The notes beneath the pieces are model-generated. The model saw only the letters and a program-made list of their open reading frames with translations, made no database searches and was not told where the DNA came from. Below, piece by piece: positions 1 to 9,116 of a stretch of 64,000 bases of DNA. This stretch comes from Paractinoplanes durhamensis. GTDB taxonomy: Bacteria; Actinomycetota; Actinomycetes; Mycobacteriales; Micromonosporaceae. The translations under genes were made by a program, and so were the position numbers. The DNA lies in assembly GCF_016862175.1 (NCBI RefSeq), contig NZ_BOML01000040.1:62001-126000 (forward strand), in the 5' to 3' direction. Positions within the stretch are counted from its first letter, which is position 1. The number at the start of each line of letters is the position of its first letter.

Positions 1-15
1 GATCACACCGGGGCG

Positions 16-486
16 TCAGTCACCTTCCGCGCGTACCCGCAAGTGGGCCACCCCGCCGGAGCAGGACAACTCCACCTTGACCCGGTCGTGGTTGTCGCGG
101 GTTCCGCGGAATTCGCCTTCCCGCGCGCTCTGCTCGTGCACCGAATAACCCTGGGCCGGCGACATCGACTCGATGCCCGCGCAGGACGCCAGCACGGTGC
201 CGCCGTCGGTGACGAAGGACTGCACGGTCTGCGGGGACTCGCCGATCTGCGCGGACGGGGAGGGCGAGGGAGAAGGAGAAGCCGAGGGGGAGGCCGACGG
301 CGAATCCGACGTCTCCAACGCCCGCCGCACGTCCTCCTCGCTGATCGGCGTGCCCTGCCGCGAGGTCAGGCCGGCGCCGACGATGCCGATCCCGACGACG
401 CCGACCAGCACCGCGAGCACCGCCGCCAAGATCCACCCGGTGACGATCACCCCGGGCCGGTGACCCAGCCGATCCAACAAACGCAT
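16..486 (-). CDS. small single-pass membrane protein, Ser/Pro-rich linker
   Basis: The 156-residue protein has a cytoplasmic N-terminus of about 14 residues, one strong hydrophobic segment at about residues 14-40, then a Ser/Pro/Ala linker (repeated SPSPSPS, about residues 62-80) and a C-terminal domain of about 75 residues holding two cysteines (CAGI and SCSG). This suggests an anchored extracytoplasmic domain, possibly with one disulfide. I do not recognise the family. The start is the ATG preceded by AAGGG. It is divergent from the two-component pair that starts at 589, so the 102-bp gap must hold promoters for both, and it could be a target or accessory of that system (inference). Confidence 0.7.
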   Translation of the reverse strand: MRLLDRLGHRPGVIVTGWILAAVLAVLVGVVGIGIVGAGLTSRQGTPISEEDVRRALETSDSPSASPSASPSPSPSPSAQIGESPQTVQSFVTDGGTVLASCAGIESMSPAQGYSVHEQSAREGEFRGTRDNHDRVKVELSCSGGVAHLRVRAEGD

Positions 487-588
487 GCCCTTACTCTGCG
501 CGCTCCGACGCTAAGCCGGGCACCCGGCACGGATAAGGGACGGTTAAGAAGGCGCCGGTCGGCGGGGTGCAGCGGTTAGCGTGGCGCC

Positions 589-1272
589 GTGGCGAGACTG
601 TTGTTGATCGAGGACGACCCGGCGATCCGGGCCACCCTGCTGCGCGCGCTGCGCGAGCGGGGGCACGCCGTGGCCGCATCGCCGGCCGCGATGGAGGGCC
701 TGCAGACCGCGCTGGCCGAGAAGCCCGACCTGATCGTCCTGGATCTGGGCCTGCCCGACCTCGACGGCCGGGAGCTGCTGCGCATGCTCCGGGCGGTCTC
801 CAAGGTGCCGGTGATCATCGCGACCGCCCGGGACGAGGAGACCGAGATGGTCCGGCTGCTCGACGCGGGCGCCGACGACTACGTGGTCAAGCCGTTCACG
901 GCCGCCCAGCTGGACGCCCGGATCCGGGCCGTGCTGCGCCGCGGCCAGGCCCCGGAGGAGTCGTCCGTCCTCACCGTCGGTCAACTGCAGATCGATCCGG
1001 GTGCACGGTCGGTCACCCTCGACGGTGCCGCGGTGGAGTTGACCCCGCGCGAGTTCGACCTGCTGCACCATCTCGCGCAGCGGGCCGGCCAGGTGGTGAC
1101 CAAACGGGAGCTGCTGAGCGAGGTGTGGCAGGTGCCGTACGGCAGCACCGACAAGACGGTCGACGTGCATCTGTCCTGGTTGCGCCGCAAGCTGGGGGAG
1201 ACCGCCCTGGAGCCGCGCTACCTGCACACCGTGCGCGGCGTCGGGGTCAAGCTCAGCGAGCCGTCGTCGTGA
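589..1272 (+). CDS. OmpR/PhoB-type response regulator
   Basis: A 227-residue two-domain regulator. The receiver domain spans about residues 3-115 with the acidic pair ED at 8-10, the phospho-acceptor Asp52 in LIVLDLGLP, a Thr in IIATAR and the conserved lysine of VVKPF at 101. The C-terminal winged helix (about 128-222) carries the usual LTPREFDLL and VRGVGVKL motifs. It starts with GTG. Its stop overlaps the start of the histidine kinase by 4 bp, so the two are translationally coupled and almost certainly form one phosphorelay. The signal and target genes are not visible; the divergent membrane protein is a candidate. Confidence 0.93.
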   Translation: MARLLLIEDDPAIRATLLRALRERGHAVAASPAAMEGLQTALAEKPDLIVLDLGLPDLDGRELLRMLRAVSKVPVIIATARDEETEMVRLLDAGADDYVVKPFTAAQLDARIRAVLRRGQAPEESSVLTVGQLQIDPGARSVTLDGAAVELTPREFDLLHHLAQRAGQVVTKRELLSEVWQVPYGSTDKTVDVHLSWLRRKLGETALEPRYLHTVRGVGVKLSEPSS

Positions 1273-2510
1273 GGGCCCGGCTCACCCTGCTGGTCGCCGC
1301 GACCACCGTGCTGGTGCTGCTCGCGTTCCTGATCCCGATGGCGCTGCTGGTCCGGCAGGTCGCCGCCGACCGGGCGCTGAGCCGGGCCGACGACGTGGTG
1401 CAGACGATCGTTCCGCTGGTCAGCGACCCGCAGGCGCTGCGGTTGGCGGTGCCGGTCCAGGCCGTACCGGTCACCGTCTTCCTCCCCGACGGCAGCTCGG
1501 TCGGCGCGCCGGTCGGCCGGACGCCCGCCGTGCAGCTGGCCGCGGCCCACGGCCAGGCCCTGACCGTGGTGACCCCGGCCGGCCAGGAGCTGGTCGTCCC
1601 GATCGTCGGCGTCGGCGGCGTCACGGTGGTCCGGACGGTGGTCACGAACGCCGAGCTCACCCGCGGGGTCGGCCGCGCCTGGCTGATCCTGGCCGGGCTC
1701 GGGCTCGCGTTGGTGCTGCTCGGGCTGCTGGTGGCCGATCGGCTCGCCCGGGCCATCGTCGTGCCGATCACCGAGCTCTCCGCGGTCTCGCACCGCCTCG
1801 CCGGGGCCGAGCTGACCGCCCGCGCCGAGCCGGCCGGGCCGCCGGAGCTGCGCGAGGTAGCCGGCGCGCTCAACCATCTGGCCGGGCGGATCCAGGATCT
1901 CCTCGCCGCCGAGCGGGAACGGGTCGCTGACCTGTCGCATCGGCTGCGCACCCCGCTGACGGCGCTGCGGCTGGAGGCCGAGTCGCTGCGCGATCCGGAG
2001 GAGGCCACCCGGGTGGCCGCGGCGGCGGACGGGGTGGCACGGGCGGTGACCGCGGTGATCCAGCAGGCCCGCCGGCGTGACGCCACGCCCGTCGCGGCCA
2101 GTTGCGATGCGACGGCCGTGGTCACCGGCCGGGTTGCCTTCTGGGCGGTGCTCGCCGAGGACACCGGCCGGGTGCTCGCCCAGGATCTGCCGTCCGGGCC
2201 GCTGCCGGTCGCGGTCGCCGCGGATGATCTCGCGGCCGCGCTGGACGCCCTCCTCGGCAACGTCTTCGCCCACACCCCCGACGGGACCGGCCTCGCGGTC
2301 ACTCTCCGCGGAAAAACCGGCGGCGGCGCGGTGCTGGAGGTCTCCGACGAGGGGCCGGGCTTCGGCGCGGCGGTTGCGGAGCGTGGCGCCTCCGGCGGCG
2401 GATCCACCGGCCTCGGCCTGGACATCGCCCGCCAGGTGGCGGCCGGCTTCGAGATCGGCACATCCGCCTCCGGCGGGGCATCGGTCCGGCTCGAGATCGC
2501 CGGTCACTGA
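1269..2510 (+). CDS. sensor histidine kinase partner of the adjacent regulator
   Basis: 413 residues from a GTG that overlaps the upstream stop. Two membrane segments (about residues 5-25 and 138-160) flank an extracytoplasmic sensor region of about 110 residues. A HAMP segment, the dimerisation/phospho-acceptor helix and a HATPase_c domain follow (N box near LLGNVFAHTPDG, G1 box SDEGPGFG, G2 box GLGLDIA). The H box reads SHRLRTPLTALR, so the residue after the phospho-acceptor His is not the usual Glu of SHELRTPL; I believe this spelling recurs in a subgroup of actinobacterial kinases, so I treat it as active. The sensor domain is of unrecognised type. Confidence 0.9.
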   Translation: MRARLTLLVAATTVLVLLAFLIPMALLVRQVAADRALSRADDVVQTIVPLVSDPQALRLAVPVQAVPVTVFLPDGSSVGAPVGRTPAVQLAAAHGQALTVVTPAGQELVVPIVGVGGVTVVRTVVTNAELTRGVGRAWLILAGLGLALVLLGLLVADRLARAIVVPITELSAVSHRLAGAELTARAEPAGPPELREVAGALNHLAGRIQDLLAAERERVADLSHRLRTPLTALRLEAESLRDPEEATRVAAAADGVARAVTAVIQQARRRDATPVAASCDATAVVTGRVAFWAVLAEDTGRVLAQDLPSGPLPVAVAADDLAAALDALLGNVFAHTPDGTGLAVTLRGKTGGGAVLEVSDEGPGFGAAVAERGASGGGSTGLGLDIARQVAAGFEIGTSASGGASVRLEIAGH

Positions 2511-2624
2511 TTTTTGCGTACGCGTCAAGAAGTCCCCCACCGCAGCCGAGCCCGCACCCGCTTTTGGAGAAAACCACCGCCGCACCGCCTACTTCGAGGC
2601 TTGGTTCGCACCCGGCACACGGAA

Positions 2625-2653
2625 ATGCGCCGGACCCCCATGGCCCGGCGCAT
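2625..2653. terminator. hairpin between convergent genes
   Basis: Perfect 9-bp inverted repeat (ATGCGCCGG with CCGGCGCAT) around an 11-base loop, in the gap between the kinase gene and the convergent gene ending at 2666. There is no U-tract, as is common in high-GC genomes. It probably serves both strands. Confidence 0.55.
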
Positions 2654-2665
2654 GCCCTATCGCGT

Positions 2666-3106
2666 TCAGTCGTCGGAGCCGTGCCCGCCACTGCCGTGGT
2701 CGTCGCCCTTCTCGGACCCGTGGCCGCTCTTCCCCGAGCCCCGGTTCCGCCCGTGGTCGTCACCCGGCTCGCTGGTCCGGCCGCCGCGGTCGTCACCCTT
2801 CTCGGCCCGTCGCCCGCCGTTGTCGTCGCCCGACTCGGCCGTCCGCCGGCTGCGGTCGTCCCGCTTGACGCCGTCGTCGCTGCCGTCGTGCCGGGTGTGG
2901 GTGGACGCACTGGCCGAGGGGCTCGGCGAGGCACTGGCACTGGCGCTCGGCGAGGCACTCGGCGACGAGTCGTCGCTCACCGTCACCGAGGTGGTCGACC
3001 GGTGCGGCGCCGGGTCGTCGGCTCCCGCCGCCAGCGCCGTCCCCGCGATCCCCAGCGCCGCCAGGGTGCCACCGGCCACCATCGCCACTACACGCTTCTT
3101 GTTCAT
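2666..3106 (-). CDS. secreted low-complexity Ser- and Asp/Gly/Arg-rich protein
   Basis: 146 residues from the ATG of MNKKRVV, preceded by a good ribosome site (GGAGAGG, 7-base spacing); an ATG nine codons upstream is less likely. A signal peptide or anchor (about residues 5-26, ending in GTALAAG) is followed by a Ser/Ala/Pro stretch and then a long disordered region dominated by repeated DDG, GDD and RGS motifs. No catalytic domain is visible. The Asp-rich tail could bind cations or polyphosphate, but this is speculation. The gene is convergent with the histidine kinase at 1269. Confidence 0.7.
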   Translation of the reverse strand: MNKKRVVAMVAGGTLAALGIAGTALAAGADDPAPHRSTTSVTVSDDSSPSASPSASASASPSPSASASTHTRHDGSDDGVKRDDRSRRTAESGDDNGGRRAEKGDDRGGRTSEPGDDHGRNRGSGKSGHGSEKGDDHGSGGHGSDD

Positions 3107-3177
3107 CTTTTGGCCTCTCCATCGTTCGGACATGCAAACGATCTCGGAGAAGGCCCTATGCGCACGCTGTGCGACCG

Positions 3178-3450
3178 TTAAGGCCGCGCTAAGACCTGCT
3201 CGGCGGCGCGCCGGCGAATCAGGATGCCGCCCATCAGGGCGACGCCGAGGCCGAGGGTGACGATCGCGACGGTCGCGCCGAACATCAGCGCCACCAGCGG
3301 CAACGTGATATAGAGCGCGGCGCTCAGCACCAGGATCGTCGGGAATGGTCGCGGGTCGAGAGTGCTCAGCCGCGCGGCCAAAGCAGGATCCTCGGCGTGC
3401 AGGTGCCGCTCGATCTCCTCGAGGGCACGCCGATGGTCACCGTCCAGCAT
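3178..3450 (-). CDS. DUF3040 small membrane protein
   Basis: A 90-residue protein with the typical DUF3040 layout: a charged N-terminus reading ALEEIERHLHAEDPALAARL, then two hydrophobic segments (about residues 38-56 and 60-78) and an Arg-rich tail. DUF3040 proteins are small actinobacterial inner-membrane proteins of unknown function, often with DNA- or membrane-binding signatures proposed. A second member lies at 37304-37588. It is transcribed away from ctaD. Confidence 0.85.
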   Translation of the reverse strand: MLDGDHRRALEEIERHLHAEDPALAARLSTLDPRPFPTILVLSAALYITLPLVALMFGATVAIVTLGLGVALMGGILIRRRAAEQVLARP

Positions 3451-3594
3451 TGTGCCTCCGCCACCCCTCGGGCGCCCTTTACCGGGTCAGCCGGAGATGT
3501 GCTCAATGCTCGGAAATCGAGCGGTTCGGGACGTTGGGAGCCTATAACAGAGGGTGCGTAAGGGTTTCCTAGACGCGATATCCGAGGAGCTCGC

Positions 3595-5352
3595 ATGACC
3601 ACAGTCGCACCACGCCCGGTGACGACCAGGCCTTATCCGGTCCGACGACAGGTCAAGGGTTCTGCGTTCACCCGGATCCTGCGGACCACCGACGCGAAGC
3701 AAATCGGGATCATGTACATGATCACGTCGATCATCTTCTACATGGTCGGCGGCGTCATGGCCCTGCTGATGCGGGCGGAGCTGGCCCGGCCGGGCATGCA
3801 GTTCCTCTCGCCGGAGCAGTACAACCAGCTGTTCACCATGCACGGCACCGCCATGCTGCTGTTCTTCGCGACGCCGATCGTGTTCGCCTTCGCGAACTTC
3901 GTGGTGCCGATGCAGATCGGCGCCCCGGACGTGTCGTTCCCCCGGCTCAACGCGTTCGCGTACTGGCTCTACCTCTTCGGCACGCTGATCGCGATGAGCG
4001 GCTTCATCACCCCCGGTGGCGCGGCCGACTTCGGCTGGTTCGCCTACGCCCCGCTCAGCGACTCGCTGCACTCCCCGGGCATCGGCGGCAACTGCTGGGT
4101 GGTCGGCCTGGCCATCGGTGGTCTGGGCTCGATCCTCGGCGCGGTCAACCTGATCACCACGATCCTGACCCTGCGCGCCCCCGGCATGACCATGTTCCGG
4201 ATGCCGATCTTCACCTGGAACATGCTGGTCACCAGCCTCCTGGTGATCCTGATCTTCCCATTCCTGGCCGCCGCCCTGTTCGCCCTCGCCGCCGACCGTG
4301 TGCTGGGCGCCCATGTGTTCGATGTGGATACCGGCGGGCCGATGCTCTGGCAGCACCTGTTCTGGTTCTTCGGCCATCCCGAGGTGTACGTCATCGCCCT
4401 GCCGTTCTTCGGCATCATCACTGAGGTCATTCCGGTGTTCAGCCGTAAGCCGGTCTTCGGTTACAAGGGCCTGGTCGCCGCGACCCTGCTGATCGGTGCG
4501 CTGTCGATGAGCGTGTGGGCGCACCACATGTTCGTCACCGGCCAGGTGCTGCTGCCGTTCTTCAGCTTCCTGAGCTTCCTGATCGCGGTGCCGACCGGGA
4601 TGAAGTTCTTCGTCTGGATCGGCACCATGTGGCGCGGCCAGATCAGCTTCGAGACGCCGATGATGTTCGCCATCGGCTTCCTGGTGACGTTCCTCTTCGG
4701 CGGTCTGTCCGGGGTGCTGCTGGCGTCGCCGCCGATCGACTTCCATGTGTCCGACTCGTACTTCGTGATCGCGCACTTCCACTACGTACTCTTCGGAACC
4801 ATCGTTTTCGCCGTCTTTTCGGGGATCTATTTCTGGTTCCCGAAGATGTTCGGCCGGATGCTCGACGACCGCCTGGGCAAGGTCCACTTCTGGCTGACGT
4901 TCCTGGGCTTCCACGCGACGTTCCTGGTGCAGCACTGGCTGGGCACCGAGGGCATGCCGCGGCGGTACGCCGACTACCTGCCGAGCGACGGGTTCACGTT
5001 CCTGAACATGTTCTCCACGGTCGGCTCGTTCGTGCTCGGCATCGCGACCCTGCCGTTCATCTACAACGTGTGGCACTCCTACAAGGCCGGCCGGCTCGTC
5101 ACGGTCGACGACCCCTGGGGGCACGGCAACTCGCTGGAGTGGGCGACCTCGTCCCCGCCGCCGCTGCGCAACTTCGACCGGATGCCGCGCATCCGCTCCG
5201 AGCGCCCGGCCTTCGACGTGAAGTTCCCCGAGCTGGCGGCGGGGGAGCAGTCCCTGGCCGGCCCGCCGGAGGGCGGCGCCCGAGTCCTGACCAGCGAGTC
5301 CGACGGCGGCGCCACCTATATGGAGGACATCGCCTCCGACCGGGACCGCTGA
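3595..5352 (+). CDS. ctaD: cytochrome c oxidase subunit I
   Basis: The 585-residue catalytic subunit of the aa3-type terminal oxidase reduces O2 to water and pumps protons in the cell membrane. About twelve membrane segments are present. The haem a ligand region FTMHGTAML, the Cu-B/haem a3 motif HPEVYV (the His-Tyr pair), WAHHMF and the haem ligands in IAHFHYVLFG are all intact. Length and the C-terminal extension after the last helix match actinobacterial CtaD. It stands alone here, without subunits II or III next to it, as is common in actinobacteria that carry a separate ctaCDEF/qcr cluster or an extra ctaD copy. Confidence 0.98.
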   Translation: MTTVAPRPVTTRPYPVRRQVKGSAFTRILRTTDAKQIGIMYMITSIIFYMVGGVMALLMRAELARPGMQFLSPEQYNQLFTMHGTAMLLFFATPIVFAFANFVVPMQIGAPDVSFPRLNAFAYWLYLFGTLIAMSGFITPGGAADFGWFAYAPLSDSLHSPGIGGNCWVVGLAIGGLGSILGAVNLITTILTLRAPGMTMFRMPIFTWNMLVTSLLVILIFPFLAAALFALAADRVLGAHVFDVDTGGPMLWQHLFWFFGHPEVYVIALPFFGIITEVIPVFSRKPVFGYKGLVAATLLIGALSMSVWAHHMFVTGQVLLPFFSFLSFLIAVPTGMKFFVWIGTMWRGQISFETPMMFAIGFLVTFLFGGLSGVLLASPPIDFHVSDSYFVIAHFHYVLFGTIVFAVFSGIYFWFPKMFGRMLDDRLGKVHFWLTFLGFHATFLVQHWLGTEGMPRRYADYLPSDGFTFLNMFSTVGSFVLGIATLPFIYNVWHSYKAGRLVTVDDPWGHGNSLEWATSSPPPLRNFDRMPRIRSERPAFDVKFPELAAGEQSLAGPPEGGARVLTSESDGGATYMEDIASDRDR

Positions 5353-5500
5353 CCGGGGCGCCCGAGCACGGGCCGATCGGCCCCCAATTGGCCCTTTCCC
5401 CGGAATCAGCCCGCCCGTGGTCACGGCCGTTACTGTCCGCGCACCGCGGCTTATGCTGTGCCCGTTTCGGTCGTCACCGGCCGTCTACGGGGAGTCACAC

Positions 5501-7204
5501 ATGCGTACCTTCCGCTCCGCGCTCCTGTCCCTGGTCCTCACCCTCCCGTTACTCGTGGCCGGCGGTCCGGCCCGTGCCGACGATCGGACGCTGCCGGCGA
5601 GCGCCGGCCATCCGGTGCCGATCGGCTTCGTCAACGCGATGCTTGTCGATCCGGCGCACCGGCAGGTCTTCCTCGCCGAGCAGGCCAGCGACCGGCTGCT
5701 GGCCACGTCCTACCGAGGCGGGGTCAACGTCATCCACGACGGTCTGGACGGGGTCAACGGGCTGGCGCTCTCCGCCGACTCCCGCACCCTCTACGCCGCG
5801 CTGTACTACGCGCACGCGATCGTCGCCCTCGACGCCGTGACCCTGGTCGAGAAGGCGCGCTATCCGCTGGACGCGGACATGTACCCGGCCAACCTCACCC
5901 GCACCGCCGGCAAGCTGTGGTTCGGCTACCACCGCGGCTTCGGGGACGACCAGAACCGGGGCAACTTCGGCTCGCTCGACCTGTCCGGCCCGGCGCCGGT
6001 CGTGCACCTGCACGACCCGGCCACCGACGACAGCGCCTTCTTCTCGGCGCCCTACATGGTGTCGGTGCCCGGCGCGCCCGGCGTTCTGCTGGTCGCCGAC
6101 AGTTCGGCCAACTACCCGCCGTCCGGCACCGCGTCCACCTACGACGTGTCGAGCGGCACCGAGGTCTTCCGCAGCCACGGCGATCTGTCGCCGGACTGGA
6201 CGCTCGACGTCGCGCTCACCCCGGACGGGAAGCAGATCCTGTCGAACGGGGTCTGCAGCGTGTGGCGTACCCCGGTGGCCGACCTGACCCGGAACGCCGA
6301 GGCGTACCGGCAGATCTGCAACCCGGTGTCGGTCGACGCCGCCCGGGACGGCCGGGTCGCCTTCGCTTATCGGGGCACCAACGTTCCGGACATCTCGATC
6401 TACCCGCGCGGCTCGGAGACGGCGCCGACGGATTACCGGTTCCCGGTCGGCAACTTCGATGCGGCCGACAAGGTGGCCTGGGAGCCGGGCGGGCCGCGAC
6501 TGTTCGCGATCTCCTACGACAACAAGCAGCAGACCAAGCTCTGGGTGCTCAACGAGCCGCGACTCGTCACCCCGCCGCTGACCCTGAACCACCACCGCGC
6601 GGTCTACGGCTACGGCACGACCGTCGTGTTCACCGCCCACCTCGGCAACTGGGCCGCGAACCGGATCGTGGAGATCTGGGCCGATCCGTACGGCAGTGAC
6701 CAGGGGCCGCGCCTGCTCACCCGGGCTCCGGTGAACCCCAAGGGCAACGTGTCGGCGCGGATCCGGCTGACCCGCAACACGGTGGTGACCGCCCGGTATG
6801 CCGGCGACGATCGGTACGCGCCGCGTTCGGTCTCGTCGACCGTCTACACGAAGGTCGCGGTCAGCACCGCGCTCGCCCGGTATTACCGGACCGGCCGGAT
6901 CGGCGGCACCACCTATTACTACTTCCACCGGACGACGAACCCGTACGTGACGACGTCGATGACGCCGTACCCGAACCGCAAGCAGCGGCTGATCGTCGAG
7001 CGCTGGTCGGGCGGCAAGTGGCGGGTCTCGACGGCGAGTTACCGGGTGCTGAACTCGGCCGGTAAGTCCTCCGTGCAGCTGACCGGCAGCCATCCGGTGG
7101 GCGGGAAGTTCCGGGTTCGGGCCGCCTACGTCCAGACGAGCTCCGGCGACAACCTCAACTACACGACGTACAGCGCGTACCGGTACTTCACGTACCGGAA
7201 GTGA
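5501..7204 (+). CDS. secreted beta-propeller protein with C-terminal Ig-like domain
   Basis: 567 residues from an ATG with GGGGAG eight bases upstream; an in-frame GTG further upstream would add 28 residues without a signal sequence. The N-terminus is a classical signal peptide ending in GPARADD. Residues about 30-360 show repeated YVTN/NHL-like blades (AMLVDPAHRQVFLAEQ, LALSADSRTLYAAL, and similar). About residues 360-460 resemble a bacterial Ig-like domain (TVVFTAHLG and TVVTARYAGDDRYAPRS), followed by a Tyr-rich C-terminal domain. It is probably an extracellular binding or structural protein; no enzyme motif is seen. Confidence 0.8.
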   Translation: MRTFRSALLSLVLTLPLLVAGGPARADDRTLPASAGHPVPIGFVNAMLVDPAHRQVFLAEQASDRLLATSYRGGVNVIHDGLDGVNGLALSADSRTLYAALYYAHAIVALDAVTLVEKARYPLDADMYPANLTRTAGKLWFGYHRGFGDDQNRGNFGSLDLSGPAPVVHLHDPATDDSAFFSAPYMVSVPGAPGVLLVADSSANYPPSGTASTYDVSSGTEVFRSHGDLSPDWTLDVALTPDGKQILSNGVCSVWRTPVADLTRNAEAYRQICNPVSVDAARDGRVAFAYRGTNVPDISIYPRGSETAPTDYRFPVGNFDAADKVAWEPGGPRLFAISYDNKQQTKLWVLNEPRLVTPPLTLNHHRAVYGYGTTVVFTAHLGNWAANRIVEIWADPYGSDQGPRLLTRAPVNPKGNVSARIRLTRNTVVTARYAGDDRYAPRSVSSTVYTKVAVSTALARYYRTGRIGGTTYYYFHRTTNPYVTTSMTPYPNRKQRLIVERWSGGKWRVSTASYRVLNSAGKSSVQLTGSHPVGGKFRVRAAYVQTSSGDNLNYTTYSAYRYFTYRK

Positions 7205-7212
7205 AAAGCGGA

Positions 7213-7242
7213 ACGGCCGCACCCGGGGATGGGTGCGGCCGT
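7213..7242. terminator. bidirectional terminator hairpin
   Basis: Perfect 12-bp stem (ACGGCCGCACCC with GGGTGCGGCCGT) and a 6-base loop, placed between the convergent propeller and cellulase genes. Short T-rich flanks occur on both sides. Confidence 0.85.
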
Positions 7243-7262
7243 GCCTTTGGGGGATGGGGAAC

Positions 7263-9074
7263 TCAGTTGGGGTTGCCGACCCCGGTGAGGATGCGGCTGC
7301 GGAGGTAGCGGCCGGCCTCGGTGAGGACGCCGGCGCCCTCGAAGTTGGTGCCGGCGCACGTGCCCTGCTTGAAGGCGGAGTTGGTCTCGCGGCCGTCGGA
7401 GAGGCTCCACATGCCGTACGAGATCTTGTTGGCCTTCAACAGGTCCAGCCAAGCCGTCGTGCTGGTGAAGTCGTTGGTGCCGTCGCCGGTGAAGGTCTGG
7501 GTGCCGAACTCGCTGACGAACAGCGGGAGCTCCTTGGCGGCCCGGGCCACCACCGCCCGGCGGTCGGCGCCGTGCGACGCGGCGTAGAAGTGGAACGTGT
7601 ACATCACGTTCTTGAAGTCGACCGGGTCGGCGAGGATCTCCTTCTCGTCACTGCCGTCGGTCAGGCCGAGCGAGGAGAAGCCGCGGGTGCCGACCAGCAC
7701 GACGCTGTCCGGCGAGTTCGCCCGGATGACCGGGATGACCTGGTCGGCGTACGTCTTGATGGCGTCCCAGCTCACGCCGTTCGGCTCGTTGGCGATCTCG
7801 TAGATGACGTTGTTGTTGTTCGCGTGCTTGGCCGTGACGTTCTGGAAGAAGGTCTTGGCCAGGCCCAGGTTGAAGTTGGGGTCACCCGGCGTGAGGATGT
7901 GGAAGTCGACGACCACGTAGAGGCCCAGCTCCGTCGCGTCGTCGACCAGGCCGTTCACCTTGTTGGTGAAGCCGGTCGGGTCGGTCTCCAGACCGCCCTC
8001 CTGCACGTACATCGACAGCCGGATGAAGTCGGCGTTCCAGTCGTTGCGCAGCGCGGCGAGCGAGTTGGCGTTCACGCAGTTCGGGAAGAACTGCAGGCCG
8101 TGGCTGCTCATGCCGCGCAGCTGGATGGCCGTGCCGGCCTCGTTGCAGAGCTGCACGCCGCAGACGCTGAGCTGCCCGTTGGCCGCGACCGGCGTCCCGG
8201 CCGGGGCGTCGGTGTCCGGCTGCTCCGGGGCGGGCGCCTCGGTGGTCGGCGCGACGGTGGTGGGCTCGGCGGTCGGCTCGGCGGTAGCGCCGCCGGCCTC
8301 GTTGAGGCCGCACGCCGACAGGCCCTCGGCATTGAGATCCGGCTTGGCGGCGTTGCGGCCGATCGCGGTCTCGATGCGGTTGATGGTGGCGAAGCGCTTG
8401 TCCTTCAGCGGCCCGAGGATCGCGTTCTTGATGAAGTCCTTGCCGCCCTGGCCGACCGTGCTCTTCAGCCGGTTGTTCGCCTCGGTGATCTGCGTCTTGA
8501 GCAGCTCGAGGTTGCGGTCGACGTCGGCCTTCTGCTGGGCCGGCACCGCGACGGTGATCGGCACATCCGGGCAGTTGACCGTCGGCACCCCGGCGGCGGC
8601 GTCGGAACCGGCGGCCGCGGACGGCACCGCGGTCGGCTGCGCGGCCGACGCGCCGCCACCCTGGTTGAGGGTGCACGGCGCCAGGCCCTCGGCATTGAGG
8701 TCGGGCTTGGCGGCGTTGCGGCCGATCGCCGTCTCGATGCGGTTGATGGTGGCGATGCGCTTGTCCTTCAGCGGCCCGAGGATCGCGTTCTGGATGAAGT
8801 CCTTGCCGCCCTGGCCGACCGTGCTCTTGAGCCGGTTGTTGGCCTCGGTGATCTGCGTGTTGAGCAGTTCGAGGTTGCGCTGCACGTCCGCCTGCTGCTG
8901 GGCGGGTACGGCCACCTTGATGGCGACCTGTGGACAGTTGACCGTCGGCACCGCCTCGTCGGCGGAGGCGACGCCCAATCCGACGCCGACCACGACAACG
9001 GCGACCCCGGCCACCGCGCCGATCTGCCACCGGCGCATCGTCGACCGGCTCATTCCGGACCTGGATCTGTACAT
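7263..9074 (-). CDS. secreted GH5 endoglucanase with duplicated N-terminal module
   Basis: 603 residues from the ATG of MYRSRSG, which follows a GGGAGG and AGG stretch; an upstream ATG at 9113 is possible but lies almost in the operator. A long signal segment (about residues 14-38, ending GVASADE) leads to two near-identical modules of about 85 residues, each with a VNCP start, an NLELL/TQITEANNRLKS helix and a C-terminal Cys. A Thr/Pro/Glu linker follows, and then a glycoside hydrolase family 5 barrel of about 300 residues. The acid/base Glu sits in YEIANEPNG and the nucleophile Glu in FVSEFGTQ. Family function: cleavage of beta-1,4-glucans such as cellulose. The module is not a known carbohydrate-binding domain that I recognise. 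A CebR-like palindrome lies 43 bp before the start. Confidence 0.9.
   Translation of the reverse strand: MYRSRSGMSRSTMRRWQIGAVAGVAVVVVGVGLGVASADEAVPTVNCPQVAIKVAVPAQQQADVQRNLELLNTQITEANNRLKSTVGQGGKDFIQNAILGPLKDKRIATINRIETAIGRNAAKPDLNAEGLAPCTLNQGGGASAAQPTAVPSAAAGSDAAAGVPTVNCPDVPITVAVPAQQKADVDRNLELLKTQITEANNRLKSTVGQGGKDFIKNAILGPLKDKRFATINRIETAIGRNAAKPDLNAEGLSACGLNEAGGATAEPTAEPTTVAPTTEAPAPEQPDTDAPAGTPVAANGQLSVCGVQLCNEAGTAIQLRGMSSHGLQFFPNCVNANSLAALRNDWNADFIRLSMYVQEGGLETDPTGFTNKVNGLVDDATELGLYVVVDFHILTPGDPNFNLGLAKTFFQNVTAKHANNNNVIYEIANEPNGVSWDAIKTYADQVIPVIRANSPDSVVLVGTRGFSSLGLTDGSDEKEILADPVDFKNVMYTFHFYAASHGADRRAVVARAAKELPLFVSEFGTQTFTGDGTNDFTSTTAWLDLLKANKISYGMWSLSDGRETNSAFKQGTCAGTNFEGAGVLTEAGRYLRSRILTGVGNPN
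8321..8590 (-). repeat. copy B of 363-bp-spaced intragenic duplication
   Basis: This stretch and 8684-8953 are aligned without gaps at an offset of 363 bp and are near-identical over most of their length (for example, the 80 bp around the GNAAKPDLNAEGL codons differ at only a few positions). It encodes the second N-terminal module of the cellulase. Confidence 0.9.
8684..8953 (-). repeat. copy A of 363-bp-spaced intragenic duplication
   Basis: First-module copy of the duplication described for 8321-8590. Divergence is concentrated towards the part encoding the start of the module, while the GQGGKDFI-NAILGPLKDKR section is almost unchanged, pointing to a recent duplication or ongoing gene conversion. 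Confidence 0.9.
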
Positions 9075-9116
9075 TGGAACCTGCGCCTCCCGAGAGATGC
9101 CTACGGCCGGCAATAC

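Noticed and set aside
1269..2510. Histidine kinase inactive because the H box is SHRLRTPL
   Set aside because: The His and the other kinase boxes are intact, and I recall the same spelling from other actinobacterial kinases encoded next to normal regulators.
3487..5424. 645-codon frame antisense to ctaD
   Set aside because: Shadow of a highly conserved gene; the product is Glu/His/Arg-rich with no recognisable sequence.
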